Positions 8,632 to 19,031 of a stretch of 64,000 nucleotides of DNA are shown here, in pieces; positions within the stretch are counted from its first letter, which is position 1, and every line of letters begins with the position of its first letter. This DNA comes from Pseudomonas mosselii (GTDB lineage: Bacteria; Pseudomonadota; Gammaproteobacteria; Pseudomonadales; Pseudomonadaceae). Both the position numbers and the translations under genes were made by a program. The stretch spans positions 124,001-188,000 of the forward strand of contig NZ_CP081966.1 of assembly GCF_019823065.1 (NCBI RefSeq), written 5' to 3'. The notes below the pieces were generated by a model. It was not told the origin of the DNA. It did not search any database and saw only the letters and a program-made list of their open reading frames with translations.

Positions 8632-9273
8632 TCAGGCCGATTGCCCCAGCTCCACACCAAGCTGGCGCGAAAGGCACGGCCAGCGCTTCCATGCTGCGCC
8701 GGTAACCGGGCTCGACAGCTTGTCGCGGTAGACCTCCACCGATTCCACGGCAAAGCTCTCGTCATCAAGCATCTCATCCACCGAATGATGCACCACCTCA
8801 TCCAGCTGGTTGGCAAACGTCTCGCCGATCAGCTGATGGGCGATCAGGTTGGCGACCGTGGTATCCACCGGAATCAGCGGCTGCTGGAAATGGCGGATAT
8901 ACAGGTCGTTGACCTCCTCGACCAGGCGATGCGCCAGGTAGGCCTCGTCCAGCAGGCAGTCCAGCCCGACCTGCCCCGCCATCACGCTCGGCGGCTGCAG
9001 GAAGTAGGCCTCGGCAATTTTCAGTACCGGTTTGATCTGCGTCTCGATGCCGGCTTCGAGCGCCACGTTGTGCGCGGCTTCGAGCAGTTCCGGAACCTCG
9101 TTGATGTAGGCGCCGACAAAGCGCGCCAGGGTACCCTGGGCATCCTGCTGGGGTAGTTGGATCGATGGATGCAGGTGTGGCAGTTGCAGTTCGAGGCGGG
9201 CTTTCAGTTGGCCTGTACGGCTCTCATGTTGATGGGCATTTTCGATCTGCTCGCGTACAGCAGCGATGTTCAT
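8632..9273 (-). CDS. Conserved hypothetical protein, upstream of the cox operon
   Basis: A 213-residue soluble, acidic and mostly helical protein with no signal peptide, no membrane segment and no motif I recognise. Start: ATG with GGAG six bases upstream. Conserved-looking stretches include AYFLQPPSVMAGQVGLD and PLIPVDTTVANLIAHQLIGE. It is divergent from coxB across a 381-base gap. I know an unnamed protein at this position in other P. putida genomes. Function unknown. Confidence 0.8.
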   Translation of the reverse strand: MNIAAVREQIENAHQHESRTGQLKARLELQLPHLHPSIQLPQQDAQGTLARFVGAYINEVPELLEAAHNVALEAGIETQIKPVLKIAEAYFLQPPSVMAGQVGLDCLLDEAYLAHRLVEEVNDLYIRHFQQPLIPVDTTVANLIAHQLIGETFANQLDEVVHHSVDEMLDDESFAVESVEVYRDKLSSPVTGAAWKRWPCLSRQLGVELGQSA

Positions 9274-9475
9274 GACAACTCCAGGGACATGGCGTTACAA
9301 ACGGAAGACACTAAGTTAGCTTGCTTACGAGAATGGCTAAGACGCATTTGTTATATCTCTCACGTGCGTGTAGGAAATTGGCTATATCAAAGTGCCATTA
9401 TTGTGTCCCGGCCCAGTATTCATGAGGCTTTCAGAGCAAACGTTTGGTTGAGCCAAGATCATTTCAAGTGCTGCG

Positions 9476-9503
9476 TTGCGCACCATTGGTCGGTGTCTAT
9501 ACT
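9476..9503 (+). promoter_or_regulatory. Sigma-S-like promoter of the cox operon
   Basis: TTGCGC at 9476-9481 and CTATACT at 9497-9503 with a 16-base spacer. CTATACT is the textbook -10 form for RpoS. The position, about 150 bases upstream of coxB, is suitable. Starvation induction of aa3 oxidase through RpoS is established in P. aeruginosa. The rest of 9274-9654 shows no other feature I can support. Confidence 0.5.
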
Positions 9504-9654
9504 CCGGGTGAAACGTGATTCGTTGATGAGGCCCGACTGCCTTAAGCAGGGGGCTCGGTCGTCGAAGCCAGGCAGTCTTGGCCACCGTTCCCCCCTTTGT
9601 CGTAGCAGGTCGTCCACGCCTCCGGGACTACAAGAACGATAAGGGGAACCCGCA

Positions 9655-10782
9655 ATGATGCGACATCCACATGTCTGGATGGGCCTGTTGCTGTGGTCGT
9701 TGTTCGGTCAGGCACAGGCAGCATGGACGGTGAACATGGCGCCCGGGGCGACGGAAGTCTCCCACGCAGTGTTCGACCTGCACATGACCATCTTCTGGAT
9801 CTGCGTGATCATCGGCATCGTGGTGTTCGGCGCGATGTTCTGGTCGATGGTCATCCACCGCCGCTCGACCGGGCAGCAGGCCGCGCACTTCCACGAGCAC
9901 ACCTGGGTCGAGATCCTCTGGACAGTGGTTCCCTTCCTGATCCTGGTGGCCATGGCCATTCCGGCCACCAAGACCCTGATCGACATCTACGACGCCAGCG
10001 ACTCGGACATCGACATCCAGGTCACCGGCTACCAGTGGAAGTGGCACTACAAGTACCTGGGCCAGGACGTCGAGTTCTTCAGCAACCTGGCCACCCCCGC
10101 CGAGCAGATCCACAACAAATCGCCGAAGGATGAGCACTACCTGCTCGAGGTCGACCAGCCGCTGGTGCTGCCGGTGGGCGCCAAGGTGCGCTTTTTGGTG
10201 ACCGCCGCCGACGTCATTCACTCCTGGTGGGTGCCGGCCTTCGCGGTCAAGCGCGACGCCATCCCCGGTTTCGTCAACGAGGCCTGGACCCGGGTCGAGA
10301 AGCCGGGCATCTACCGTGGCCAGTGCACCGAGCTGTGCGGCAAGGACCACGGCTTCATGCCGGTGGTGGTCGAGGTGAAGTCCAAGGCCGACTACGACAC
10401 CTGGCTTGGCGAGCGCAAGGCCGAGGCGGCCAAGCTCAAGGAGCTGACCAGCAAGGACTGGACCCTCGAAGAGCTGGTGGCTCGCGGCGACAAGGTCTAC
10501 CACACCACCTGCGTGGCCTGTCACCAGGCCGAAGGCCAGGGCCTGCCGCCGATGTTCCCGGCGCTCAAGGGCTCGAAGATCGCCACCGGGCCCAAGGAAG
10601 CCCACCTGGGCATCGTCTTCCACGGCAAGCCCGGCACCGCCATGGCGGCGTTCGGCAAGCAACTCTCGGAAGTCGATATCGCCGCCGTGGTCACCTACGA
10701 ACGCAACGCCTGGGGCAACAACAAGGGCGACATGGTCACGCCGAAGGACGTGCTGGCGCTCAAGCAGGCGGAAAGCAAATGA
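9655..10782 (+). CDS. coxB: Cytochrome c oxidase subunit II (aa3/caa3 type) with fused cytochrome c domain
   Basis: Electron entry subunit of the terminal oxidase, 375 residues. Signal peptide (cleavage after AQA), two membrane helices (~43-63, 85-104), then a periplasmic cupredoxin domain with CuA ligands His189, Cys224, Cys228 and His232 (CTELCGKDH) and the YQWKWHYKY aromatic patch. A C-terminal class I cytochrome c domain carries CVACH at 286-290, so the enzyme is caa3-like. Start: ATG preceded by AAGGGGA. First gene of coxB-coxA-ctaG-coxC. Confidence 0.97.
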   Translation: MMRHPHVWMGLLLWSLFGQAQAAWTVNMAPGATEVSHAVFDLHMTIFWICVIIGIVVFGAMFWSMVIHRRSTGQQAAHFHEHTWVEILWTVVPFLILVAMAIPATKTLIDIYDASDSDIDIQVTGYQWKWHYKYLGQDVEFFSNLATPAEQIHNKSPKDEHYLLEVDQPLVLPVGAKVRFLVTAADVIHSWWVPAFAVKRDAIPGFVNEAWTRVEKPGIYRGQCTELCGKDHGFMPVVVEVKSKADYDTWLGERKAEAAKLKELTSKDWTLEELVARGDKVYHTTCVACHQAEGQGLPPMFPALKGSKIATGPKEAHLGIVFHGKPGTAMAAFGKQLSEVDIAAVVTYERNAWGNNKGDMVTPKDVLALKQAESK

Positions 10783-10813
10783 ACCGGTGCCTTAGGGTTG
10801 CAGGAGACAGGAC

Positions 10814-12403
<1,590 letters not shown>

Positions 12404-12413
12404 GAGCCTGCCC

Positions 12414-12971
12414 ATGGACGGCCTGTCGCTCAAACGCCTGGTCAGCCGCTTGCTGATGCTGACCGTGGTGATGTTCGCCTTCGGCTTCGCCCTGGTGCCG
12501 ATCTACGATGTGATGTGCAAGGCTTTCGGCATCAATGGCAAGACCGGCGGGCAGTACGCGGGCACCCAGGTGAGCGACCCGTCGCGTTCGGTGCGGGTGC
12601 AGTTCATGTCCACCAACGCAGGCGACATGAGCTGGGAATTTCATTCCACCGCCGACCAGATCGAGGTCAACCCGGGGGCGGTGAACCAGATGATCTTCAT
12701 CGCCCGCAATCCGACCAACCAGCCGATGAGCGCCCAGGCCATCCCCAGCATCACCCCGGCCGAGGCTGCGGCGTACTTCCACAAGACCGAGTGCTTCTGC
12801 TTCACCCAGCAGGTGCTGCAGCCGGGCGAGCGCATCGAAATGCCGGTGCGCTTCATCGTCGACCGCGACCTGCCGGAGTCGGTGAAGCACCTGACCCTGG
12901 CCTACACCCTGTTCGACATCACCGCTCGCCACCCGCCGGTCGCCCATGTCGCGACCGAGGCCGCCCGTTGA
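12414..12971 (+). CDS. ctaG: Cytochrome c oxidase assembly protein CtaG/Cox11
   Basis: Inserts copper into the CuB site of subunit I. The 185-residue product has an N-terminal membrane anchor (~12-32), then a periplasmic immunoglobulin-like domain with the copper-binding ECFCFTQQ motif near residue 127. The YDVMCKAFG segment is typical of the family. It sits 10 bases after coxA and 16 bases before coxC, in the usual order. Start: ATG after GGAGCCTGCCC. Confidence 0.96.
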   Translation: MDGLSLKRLVSRLLMLTVVMFAFGFALVPIYDVMCKAFGINGKTGGQYAGTQVSDPSRSVRVQFMSTNAGDMSWEFHSTADQIEVNPGAVNQMIFIARNPTNQPMSAQAIPSITPAEAAAYFHKTECFCFTQQVLQPGERIEMPVRFIVDRDLPESVKHLTLAYTLFDITARHPPVAHVATEAAR

Positions 12972-12987
12972 GGGAAGGAGATCAAGC

Positions 12988-13875
12988 ATGGCAAGCCACG
13001 AGCACTACTACGTCCCGGCGCAGAGCAAGTGGCCGATCATCGCCACGATCGGCATGTTCATCACCGTGTTCGGCCTGGGCACCTGGTTCAACGATCTCAA
13101 GGCCGGCCACCCGGAGTCCCACGGGCCGCTGATCTTCTTCATCGGGGGGCTGTTCCTGGCGTACATGCTGTTCGGCTGGTTCGGCGCGGTGGTCAAGGAG
13201 AGCCATGCCGGCCTATACAGCGCGCAGATGGACCGTTCCTTCCGCTGGGGCATGAGCTGGTTCATTTTCTCCGAGGTGATGTTCTTCCTGGCCTTCTTCG
13301 GCGCGCTGTTCTACGTACGGGTGCTGGCCGGGCCGTGGCTGGGGGGCGATGGAGCCAAGGGCGTGGCGCACATGCTCTGGCCCAACTTCGAGTTCGTCTG
13401 GCCGCTGCTGCACACACCGGACCCGAAACTGTTCCCGCCACCGAAGGAAGTCATCGACCCGTGGCACCTGCCACTGATCAACACCATTCTGCTGGTTAGC
13501 TCCAGCGTGACCGTGACCATCGCCCACCATGCCCTGCGCAAAGGCCATCGTGGCCCGCTGAAACTGTGGTTGGGGCTGACCATCCTGCTGGGGCTGGGGT
13601 TCCTTGCGCTGCAGGCCTACGAGTACCACGAGGCCTATAACAAGCTGGGGCTGACCCTGGGATCGGGGATCTATGGCGCGACGTTCTTCATGCTCACCGG
13701 CTTTCACGGCGCGCACGTGACGCTGGGGACATTGATCCTGTTCGTGATGTTCTGCCGGGTGATGCGCGGGCACTTCGAGCCGGACAAGCACTTCGGTTTC
13801 GAGGCGGCGAGCTGGTACTGGCACTTCGTGGATGTGGTGTGGGTGGGGTTGTTCATATTCGTGTATGTGCTTTGA
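12988..13875 (+). CDS. coxC: Cytochrome c oxidase subunit III
   Basis: Heme-free core subunit of 295 residues with seven membrane helices. Typical segments are MSWFIFSEVMFFLAFFGALF, the lipid-site region LQAYEYHEAY, and the C-terminal SWYWHFVDVVWVGLFIFVYV. The start at 12988 follows GGAAGGAG and gives MASHEHYYVP; an in-frame ATG at 12946 lies within ctaG and lacks a ribosome site. Last gene of the structural oxidase operon. Confidence 0.97.
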   Translation: MASHEHYYVPAQSKWPIIATIGMFITVFGLGTWFNDLKAGHPESHGPLIFFIGGLFLAYMLFGWFGAVVKESHAGLYSAQMDRSFRWGMSWFIFSEVMFFLAFFGALFYVRVLAGPWLGGDGAKGVAHMLWPNFEFVWPLLHTPDPKLFPPPKEVIDPWHLPLINTILLVSSSVTVTIAHHALRKGHRGPLKLWLGLTILLGLGFLALQAYEYHEAYNKLGLTLGSGIYGATFFMLTGFHGAHVTLGTLILFVMFCRVMRGHFEPDKHFGFEAASWYWHFVDVVWVGLFIFVYVL

Positions 13876-13908
13876 AGGGCGGCGCGCTCCTACAGGGATC
13901 GAGGTAAG

Positions 13909-14112
13909 TCAGAACGGCGCGTGGGAGACCAACTGCCCGCTGATAAAGCCCCAGGCCACCAGCGCGATGGTCAGGGTGGCGAGGGCGACACGCACGGTAA
14001 GGGCCTTGAGCAGGCGGGTCGACTGGTCGTCGTCCTTGACCAGGAACACCAGGCCACTGAACAGGCTGGCGATGGTGGCCAGCAGCATCAGGACAATCGC
14101 GGCCTTGAGCAT
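13909..14112 (-). CDS. Small twin-transmembrane protein (DUF2909)
   Basis: A 67-residue protein with two membrane helices (residues ~4-24 and ~42-60) separated by a charged turn KDDDQSTRLLKAL. This matches the DUF2909 family found next to SURF1 in pseudomonads. It is on the opposite strand to the oxidase genes, between coxC and SURF1, starting at ATG 14112. The long open frame that continues upstream is antisense to SURF1 and not real. A role in oxidase assembly is only suggested by position. Confidence 0.85.
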   Translation of the reverse strand: MLKAAIVLMLLATIASLFSGLVFLVKDDDQSTRLLKALTVRVALATLTIALVAWGFISGQLVSHAPF

Positions 14113-14175
14113 GGCGTAACTCCAGGGGGATGCGGTGATGAGTACAAGTATAGCGCTCGACCTGACGAGGCCCTG

Positions 14176-14919
14176 GTGAGGCCGTTTCGCCCCGGCCTGT
14201 TGCCGACCCTGGTGGTGCTCGCGCTGCTGCCGGGCCTGATCGTGCTCGGCTGCTGGCAACTGCGCCGCGCCGATGAGAAGCGCGACCTGCTCGCCGCGTA
14301 CACCGAGCGCCAGATCGAGGCGCCGGTCGCTGTCGATCAACTGCGCCAGCTGCCGGATCCGGCGTTCTATCCCGTGCATTTGTATGGCCGCTTCGACGCC
14401 ACCCACAGCCTGCTGCTGGACAACCAGATGCGCGACGGCAAGGCCGGCGTCGAGTTGCTGCAACCTTTCCACGACCAGGCCAGCGGGCTGTGGCTGCTGG
14501 TCAACCGCGGCTGGCTGCCCTGGCCCGACCGTCGGGTGCCGGTGCGTTTCGACACCCCGGACCAGGCCCTGGCGCTGGACACCACGGTATACGTGGCGCC
14601 GGGCAAGACCTTCCAACTGCACCCGGACAATCCGGATGGCCGCTGGCCGCAACTGCTGACGGCCATCGACCCTGCCGGGCTCTGGCAGCAGCTGGGCCGC
14701 GAAGGCTTCGCCCAGGAACTGCGCCTGCAGCCCGGTTCGGCCGCCTACCGCCTGGACTGGCCGGTGGTCGCCATGGGGCCGGAAAAGCACCAGGGCTATG
14801 CCGTGCAGTGGTTCGCCCTGGCCACCACGCTGGTGCTGCTCTACCTGTACTTCGGCTGGCATCACAACGACAAGGAGAACCGCCATGGCCGCCGCCACGA
14901 GTCCACTGGACGCGCCTGA
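14176..14919 (+). CDS. SURF1-family oxidase assembly protein
   Basis: Membrane protein for heme a insertion into subunit I, 247 residues. Two membrane helices flank a periplasmic domain: LPTLVVLALLPGLIVLGCWQL near the N-terminus and YAVQWFALATTLVLLYLYF near the C-terminus, both SURF1 hallmarks, plus LVNRGWLPWP. The start is GTG at 14176 with GAGG six bases upstream; no ATG fits. The 3' end overlaps the next gene by 35 bases, pointing to translational coupling. Confidence 0.93.
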   Translation: MRPFRPGLLPTLVVLALLPGLIVLGCWQLRRADEKRDLLAAYTERQIEAPVAVDQLRQLPDPAFYPVHLYGRFDATHSLLLDNQMRDGKAGVELLQPFHDQASGLWLLVNRGWLPWPDRRVPVRFDTPDQALALDTTVYVAPGKTFQLHPDNPDGRWPQLLTAIDPAGLWQQLGREGFAQELRLQPGSAAYRLDWPVVAMGPEKHQGYAVQWFALATTLVLLYLYFGWHHNDKENRHGRRHESTGRA

Positions 14920-15463
14920 CCACCGCAAGCCCCGGGGGCGTCTGCAACTGTTGCTGATCCTGTTCGTCGTGCTCGGGCCGATGATCCTTGCCACCTTCAT
15001 GTACAAGCTCAAGTTCTGGGTGCCGGAGGGGCGCAGCTATCACGGCGTGATGATCGGCAATGGCGAGGGCCGCGCGGACATCGGCATCGATGCCCAGGAC
15101 GAGCGCTGGCAGCTGCTGGTCAGCGCCCCCGAGGCCTGCGCCGAGGAGTGCCGGCAACTGGTGTACCTGGCCCGGCAGATCCAGGTCGGCCTGGGCCGTG
15201 ACGCCAGCCGCGCCAGCCATGCCCTGGCGGCGGCCCAACCGCTGGCCGCCGACTACCAGGCCCTGCTGGGCCGCGAATACCCGCAGTTGCGGCGCTACCC
15301 GCTGGATGTTCAGCGTTATGTCCAGAAGGTCGGCGAAGTGGGCCCGCAGCTGTGGATCGTCGACCCCCACGGCAACCTGGTGCTGCGCTACGACGCCAAG
15401 GTCAACGGCAAGCATGTGCTGGACGACCTGCGTCACCTGCTCAAGCTGTCCAACATCGGCTAG
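14885..15463 (+). CDS. Membrane-anchored SCO-like protein with CxxxC motif
   Basis: A 192-residue protein with one N-terminal membrane helix (~20-40) and a periplasmic domain. It has Cys85 and Cys89 in a CxxxC arrangement (PEACAEEC) after a WQLLVS strand, and ends with LWIVDPHGNLVLRYD, which resembles the SCO/thioredoxin-like fold in the Sco protein encoded at 17427. The copper-binding His that follows in true Sco proteins is not seen at the expected place. It overlaps SURF1 and is followed by ctaA after 9 bases, so a role in oxidase assembly is likely. Start: ATG with AAGGAG upstream. Confidence 0.85.
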   Translation: MAAATSPLDAPDHRKPRGRLQLLLILFVVLGPMILATFMYKLKFWVPEGRSYHGVMIGNGEGRADIGIDAQDERWQLLVSAPEACAEECRQLVYLARQIQVGLGRDASRASHALAAAQPLAADYQALLGREYPQLRRYPLDVQRYVQKVGEVGPQLWIVDPHGNLVLRYDAKVNGKHVLDDLRHLLKLSNIG

Positions 15464-15472
15464 GAGGCCGCC

Positions 15473-16546
15473 ATGGCCAGACCCGGATTCCGTCTCGCTG
15501 TGTTCGCCACCCTGCTGGCGCTGCTGGTGGTGCTGCTCGGCGCCTATACCCGGCTGACCCATGCCGGCCTGGGCTGCCCCGACTGGCCGGGGTGCTATGG
15601 CTTCATCAGCGTGCCCAAGACCGATGCCCAGCTGGCCCATGCCGAGCTGCACTTCCCCGAGCACCCGGTGGAAGAAGCCAAGGGCTGGGCCGAGATGGTC
15701 CATCGCTATTTCGCCGGCACCCTGGCGCTGGTGATCGCCCTGCTCGCCTTCCAGGCCGTGCGCCGGCATGCCCGCGACGGCCAGCCCTACCGCCTGCCGG
15801 TGTTGCTGCTGGGCGTGGTGCTGGCCCAGGCGGCGTTCGGCATGTGGACGGTTACCTTGAAGCTTTGGCCCCAGGTAGTCACCGCGCACCTGCTCGGCGG
15901 ATTTACCACGGTGAGCCTGCTTTTCCTGCTTTCCCTGCGTCTATCCCGGGCCTTTGCGCCATTGCCGAAACTGCCGCTGAGCCTGCGCCGCATCGCCGCG
16001 CTGGCGCTGCTGGTGGTCATCGGCCAGATCGCCCTGGGGGGCTGGGTCAGCGCCAACTACGCCGCCGTTGCCTGCATCGACCTGCCCACCTGCCATGGCC
16101 AGTGGTGGCCTGCGGCCGACTTCAGCAACGGCTTCCACCTGACCCAGCACGTCGGCCCCAATTACCTCGGTGGGCAACTGGACAGTGACGCGCGCACCGC
16201 GATTCATATCAGCCATCGCCTGGGCGCGCTGCTGGTCATGCTGGTGTTGCTGACCCTGAGCTGGAAGCTGCACCGCCACGGCCTGGGTGGCCTGGCTCGC
16301 CTGGTGTTGCTGGCGCTGGCGCTGCAACTGGGCCTGGGCATCAGCAACGTGCTGTTCCACCTGCCCCTGGGCGTGGCTGTCGCGCACAACGCTGGTGGCG
16401 CCTTGCTGCTGATGTGCATGGTACTGGTCAACTACCGCATCCGCGTGGTCGACAAGGTCCGTGTGGGCCACGGCTGGCGCCTGACGCCGGTGACCGGCGT
16501 GCACCTTTCCCATCAAATGAGGAACGATTCGTGGCGACGCTTCTGA
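15473..16546 (+). CDS. ctaA: Heme A synthase (CtaA/Cox15)
   Basis: Oxidises the C8 methyl of heme O to make heme A for the oxidase. 357 residues, eight membrane helices. Typical motifs: GAYTRLTHAGLGCPDWPGCYG at the first helix end, EMVHRYFAG, GGWVSANYAAVACIDLPTC and ISHRLGAL with the heme-ligand His residues. Start: ATG with AGGAGG upstream, 9 bases after the preceding gene. The 3' end overlaps cyoE by 16 bases. Confidence 0.96.
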   Translation: MARPGFRLAVFATLLALLVVLLGAYTRLTHAGLGCPDWPGCYGFISVPKTDAQLAHAELHFPEHPVEEAKGWAEMVHRYFAGTLALVIALLAFQAVRRHARDGQPYRLPVLLLGVVLAQAAFGMWTVTLKLWPQVVTAHLLGGFTTVSLLFLLSLRLSRAFAPLPKLPLSLRRIAALALLVVIGQIALGGWVSANYAAVACIDLPTCHGQWWPAADFSNGFHLTQHVGPNYLGGQLDSDARTAIHISHRLGALLVMLVLLTLSWKLHRHGLGGLARLVLLALALQLGLGISNVLFHLPLGVAVAHNAGGALLLMCMVLVNYRIRVVDKVRVGHGWRLTPVTGVHLSHQMRNDSWRRF

Positions 16547-17430
16547 GCACGGAACGCCAGCGCGCCGGATGGCGCGACTACATGGAGCTGACCAAGCCGA
16601 AGGTGGTGGTGCTGATGCTGATCACCTCGCTGGTGGGGATGTTTCTTGCCACCCGCGCGGGGGTGGCCTGGAGCGTCCTGCTGTTCGGCAACCTGGGGAT
16701 TGGCTTGTGCGCGGGTGCCGCGGCGGCGGTCAACCACGTCGTCGACCGCCGCGTCGATGCACTGATGGCCCGCACCCACAAGCGCCCGCTGGCCCAGGGC
16801 CGGGTCGCGCCCTTGCCGGCCTTGCTGTTCGCCTTGCTGTTGGCCGTGGCGGGGATGGCCCTGCTGCTGGCCTTCACCAACCCCCTCACCGCCTGGCTCA
16901 CCCTGGCTTCGCTGCTCGGTTACGCGGTGCTCTATACCGGCTTTCTCAAGCGTGCCACGCCGCAGAACATCGTGATCGGTGGCCTGGCCGGAGCGGCTCC
17001 GCCGTTGCTGGGCTGGGTGGCGGTCAGCGGGCACCTGGGCGCCGAACCACTGCTGCTGGTGCTGATCATCTTCGCCTGGACGCCACCGCACTTCTGGGCC
17101 CTGGCGATCCATCGCAAGGAGGAGTACGCAAAAGCTGATATTCCCATGCTCCCCGTTACCCACGGCGAGCGCTACACGGCCCTGCACATCCTGCTCTACA
17201 CCTTGATATTGCTGGCGGTGAGCCTGTTGCCCTATGCCATCCACATGAGCGGACCGTTGTACCTGGCCTGTGCCATGGTCCTGGGCTTGCGCTTCCTGCA
17301 CTGGGCCTGGGTGTTGTACCGTGGCACCCGGCCGCACGCGGCGATCAAGACGTTCAAGTACTCTATCGGCTACCTGTTCGCCTTGTTCATCGCGTTGCTC
17401 GTAGACCACTACCTGTTGCTGAACCTATGA
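16531..17430 (+). CDS. cyoE: Protoheme IX farnesyltransferase (heme O synthase)
   Basis: Attaches farnesyl to heme B to make heme O, the substrate of CtaA. The 299-residue UbiA-family enzyme has about nine membrane helices, the prenyl-diphosphate motif NHVVDRRVDALMARTHKRPL and the second conserved loop YTGFLKRATPQNIVIGGLAGA. The start is GTG at 16531 with GAGG upstream and overlaps ctaA; the stop overlaps the sco start (ATGA). This copy belongs to the aa3 oxidase cluster (P. putida carries another with cyo). Confidence 0.96.
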   Translation: MATLLSTERQRAGWRDYMELTKPKVVVLMLITSLVGMFLATRAGVAWSVLLFGNLGIGLCAGAAAAVNHVVDRRVDALMARTHKRPLAQGRVAPLPALLFALLLAVAGMALLLAFTNPLTAWLTLASLLGYAVLYTGFLKRATPQNIVIGGLAGAAPPLLGWVAVSGHLGAEPLLLVLIIFAWTPPHFWALAIHRKEEYAKADIPMLPVTHGERYTALHILLYTLILLAVSLLPYAIHMSGPLYLACAMVLGLRFLHWAWVLYRGTRPHAAIKTFKYSIGYLFALFIALLVDHYLLLNL

Positions 17431-18059
17431 CCCGAACCCAGAAAACCGTCTTCATCCTCGTTGCCCTGGTCGCGCTGATCATGGGCCTGACCGTCAACAA
17501 GGTGCTCAACGACCGTGGTCAGTTGAATCCCACCGAGCTGATCGACGCCGGCATCATCCTGCTGCCGCAGAGCCGCACCGTGCCGGACGTGACCATGACC
17601 GACCAGAACGGCCAGCCGCTGGTGTTGGACCAGCTCAAGGGCAAGTGGTCGTTGCTGTTCTTCGGCTATACCTACTGCCCGGACATCTGTCCGACCACCC
17701 TGGCCCAGCTGCGCCAGGTGAAGAGCGAGCTGCCCAAGGAGGCGCTGGAGCGTCTGCAGGTGGTGCTGGTGAGCGTCGACCCGAACCGCGACACGCCGAA
17801 CCAGCTCAAACAGTACCTGGGCTACTTCGACAAGGATTTCGTCGGGGTGGCGGGGTCGATCGAGGACACCCAGAAGCTGGCCAATGCCTTGAGCATTCCG
17901 TTCATCCCGGCCGATACCAGCAAGCCGGGCTACACCGTTGATCACAGCGGCAACCTGGCGGTGGTCGGGCCGGACGGGCGCCAGCGCGGGTTCATCCGTG
18001 CGCCGTTCAACAACCAGAAGCTGGTGGCGCAGTTGCCGGGGCTGGTCAAGCGCGACTGA
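17427..18059 (+). CDS. SCO1/SenC-family copper chaperone
   Basis: Delivers copper to, or reduces, the CuA site of subunit II. 210 residues: an N-terminal membrane anchor (~8-24) and a thioredoxin-like domain with the metal motif CPDIC preceded by FFGYTY, VSVDPNRDTP, and the later conserved His in TVDHSGNLAVVGPDG. All three copper ligands are present. Start overlaps the cyoE stop by ATGA. Last gene of the assembly operon; a long palindrome follows. Confidence 0.96.
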   Translation: MTRTQKTVFILVALVALIMGLTVNKVLNDRGQLNPTELIDAGIILLPQSRTVPDVTMTDQNGQPLVLDQLKGKWSLLFFGYTYCPDICPTTLAQLRQVKSELPKEALERLQVVLVSVDPNRDTPNQLKQYLGYFDKDFVGVAGSIEDTQKLANALSIPFIPADTSKPGYTVDHSGNLAVVGPDGRQRGFIRAPFNNQKLVAQLPGLVKRD

Positions 18060-18070
18060 CCGTAGAAATG

Positions 18071-18138
18071 AATCGCGGGGCCAGCCCGCTCCCACACCAG
18101 AACGCAATCTGGCGTGGGAGCGGGCTGGCCCCGCGATT
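18071..18138. repeat. Perfect 25-bp inverted repeat between convergent genes
   Basis: Arms 18071-18095 and 18114-18138 are exact inverted copies with an 18-base loop. They lie between the sco and metQ stop codons, so the hairpin can serve as terminator for both strands. The sequence is of the REP type common in P. putida. Confidence 0.88.
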
Positions 18139-18196
18139 GGTGTTCGTTCCTCGGGCCTGCCGCGATGGGCCGCAAAGCGGCCCCGGGGATGTCAGC

Positions 18197-18967
18197 TTAG
18201 AACGCCGGAATCACCGCGCCCTTGTACTTCTCGGTGATGAACTGCTTCACCTCAGGCGAATGCAGGGCCGCAGCCAGCTTCTTCATGGCATCGGCGTCCT
18301 TGTTGTCCGGACGCGCCACCAGGATGTTCACGTAAGGCGAATCGCTGCCTTCGATCACCAGGGCGTCCTTCTCCGGATTCAGCTTGGCTTCCAGCGCATA
18401 GTTGGTGTTGATCAGCGCCAGGTCGACCTGGGTCAGCACGCGCGGGATGGTGGCCGCTTCCAGCTCGCGGAATTTCAGCTTCTTGTCGTTGCCGGTGATG
18501 TCCTTCACGGTCGACAGGATGTTCTTGCTGTCCTTGAGCTTGATCACGCCAGCCTTGTCCAGCAGCAGCAGGGCACGGCCGCCGTTGGTGGCGTCGTTGG
18601 GGATGACCACGGTGGCGCCGGATGGCAGTTCGTCGAGCTTCTTGTACTTGCTCGAGTAGGCGCCCAGCGGCTCCAGGTGCACGCCGGCAACGCTGACCAG
18701 CTGGGTGCCCTTGGCCTTGTTGAACTCATCCAGGTAAGGCTGGTGCTGGAAGAAGTTGGCGTCCAGGCGCTTTTCCGCGACCTGCACGTTCGGCTGGATG
18801 TAGTCGGTGAACTCCTTGACCTTCAGCTCCACGCCCTCCTTCGCCAGCTGCGGCTTGACGAAGTTGAGGATCTCGGCGTGCGGCACCGGGGTGGCGGCGA
18901 CGGTCAGGGTCTCGGCGTGGGCCGAGAAGGCCGCGACGGCGGCGACAACAGCAAGCAGCTTCTTCAT
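18197..18967 (-). CDS. metQ: Methionine ABC transporter substrate-binding protein (NlpA family)
   Basis: Periplasmic methionine-binding protein, 256 residues. Signal peptide of about 18 residues ending SAHA, without a lipobox Cys, so it should be soluble, unlike E. coli MetQ. NlpA-family segments: VAATPVPHAEIL, FFQHQPYLDEFN, IPNDATNGGRALLLL and YKGAVIPAF at the end. Start ATG with GGAG upstream. It is the third gene of metN-metI-metQ on the minus strand; a GC-rich hairpin fills the 64-base gap to metI. Confidence 0.95.
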   Translation of the reverse strand: MKKLLAVVAAVAAFSAHAETLTVAATPVPHAEILNFVKPQLAKEGVELKVKEFTDYIQPNVQVAEKRLDANFFQHQPYLDEFNKAKGTQLVSVAGVHLEPLGAYSSKYKKLDELPSGATVVIPNDATNGGRALLLLDKAGVIKLKDSKNILSTVKDITGNDKKLKFRELEAATIPRVLTQVDLALINTNYALEAKLNPEKDALVIEGSDSPYVNILVARPDNKDADAMKKLAAALHSPEVKQFITEKYKGAVIPAF

Positions 18968-19031
18968 TGATCACTCCTTGTGAGGGCCGCGACGGCCCCC
19001 GAACGGGTCGGCCGGGCCGACCCCATTGGGG

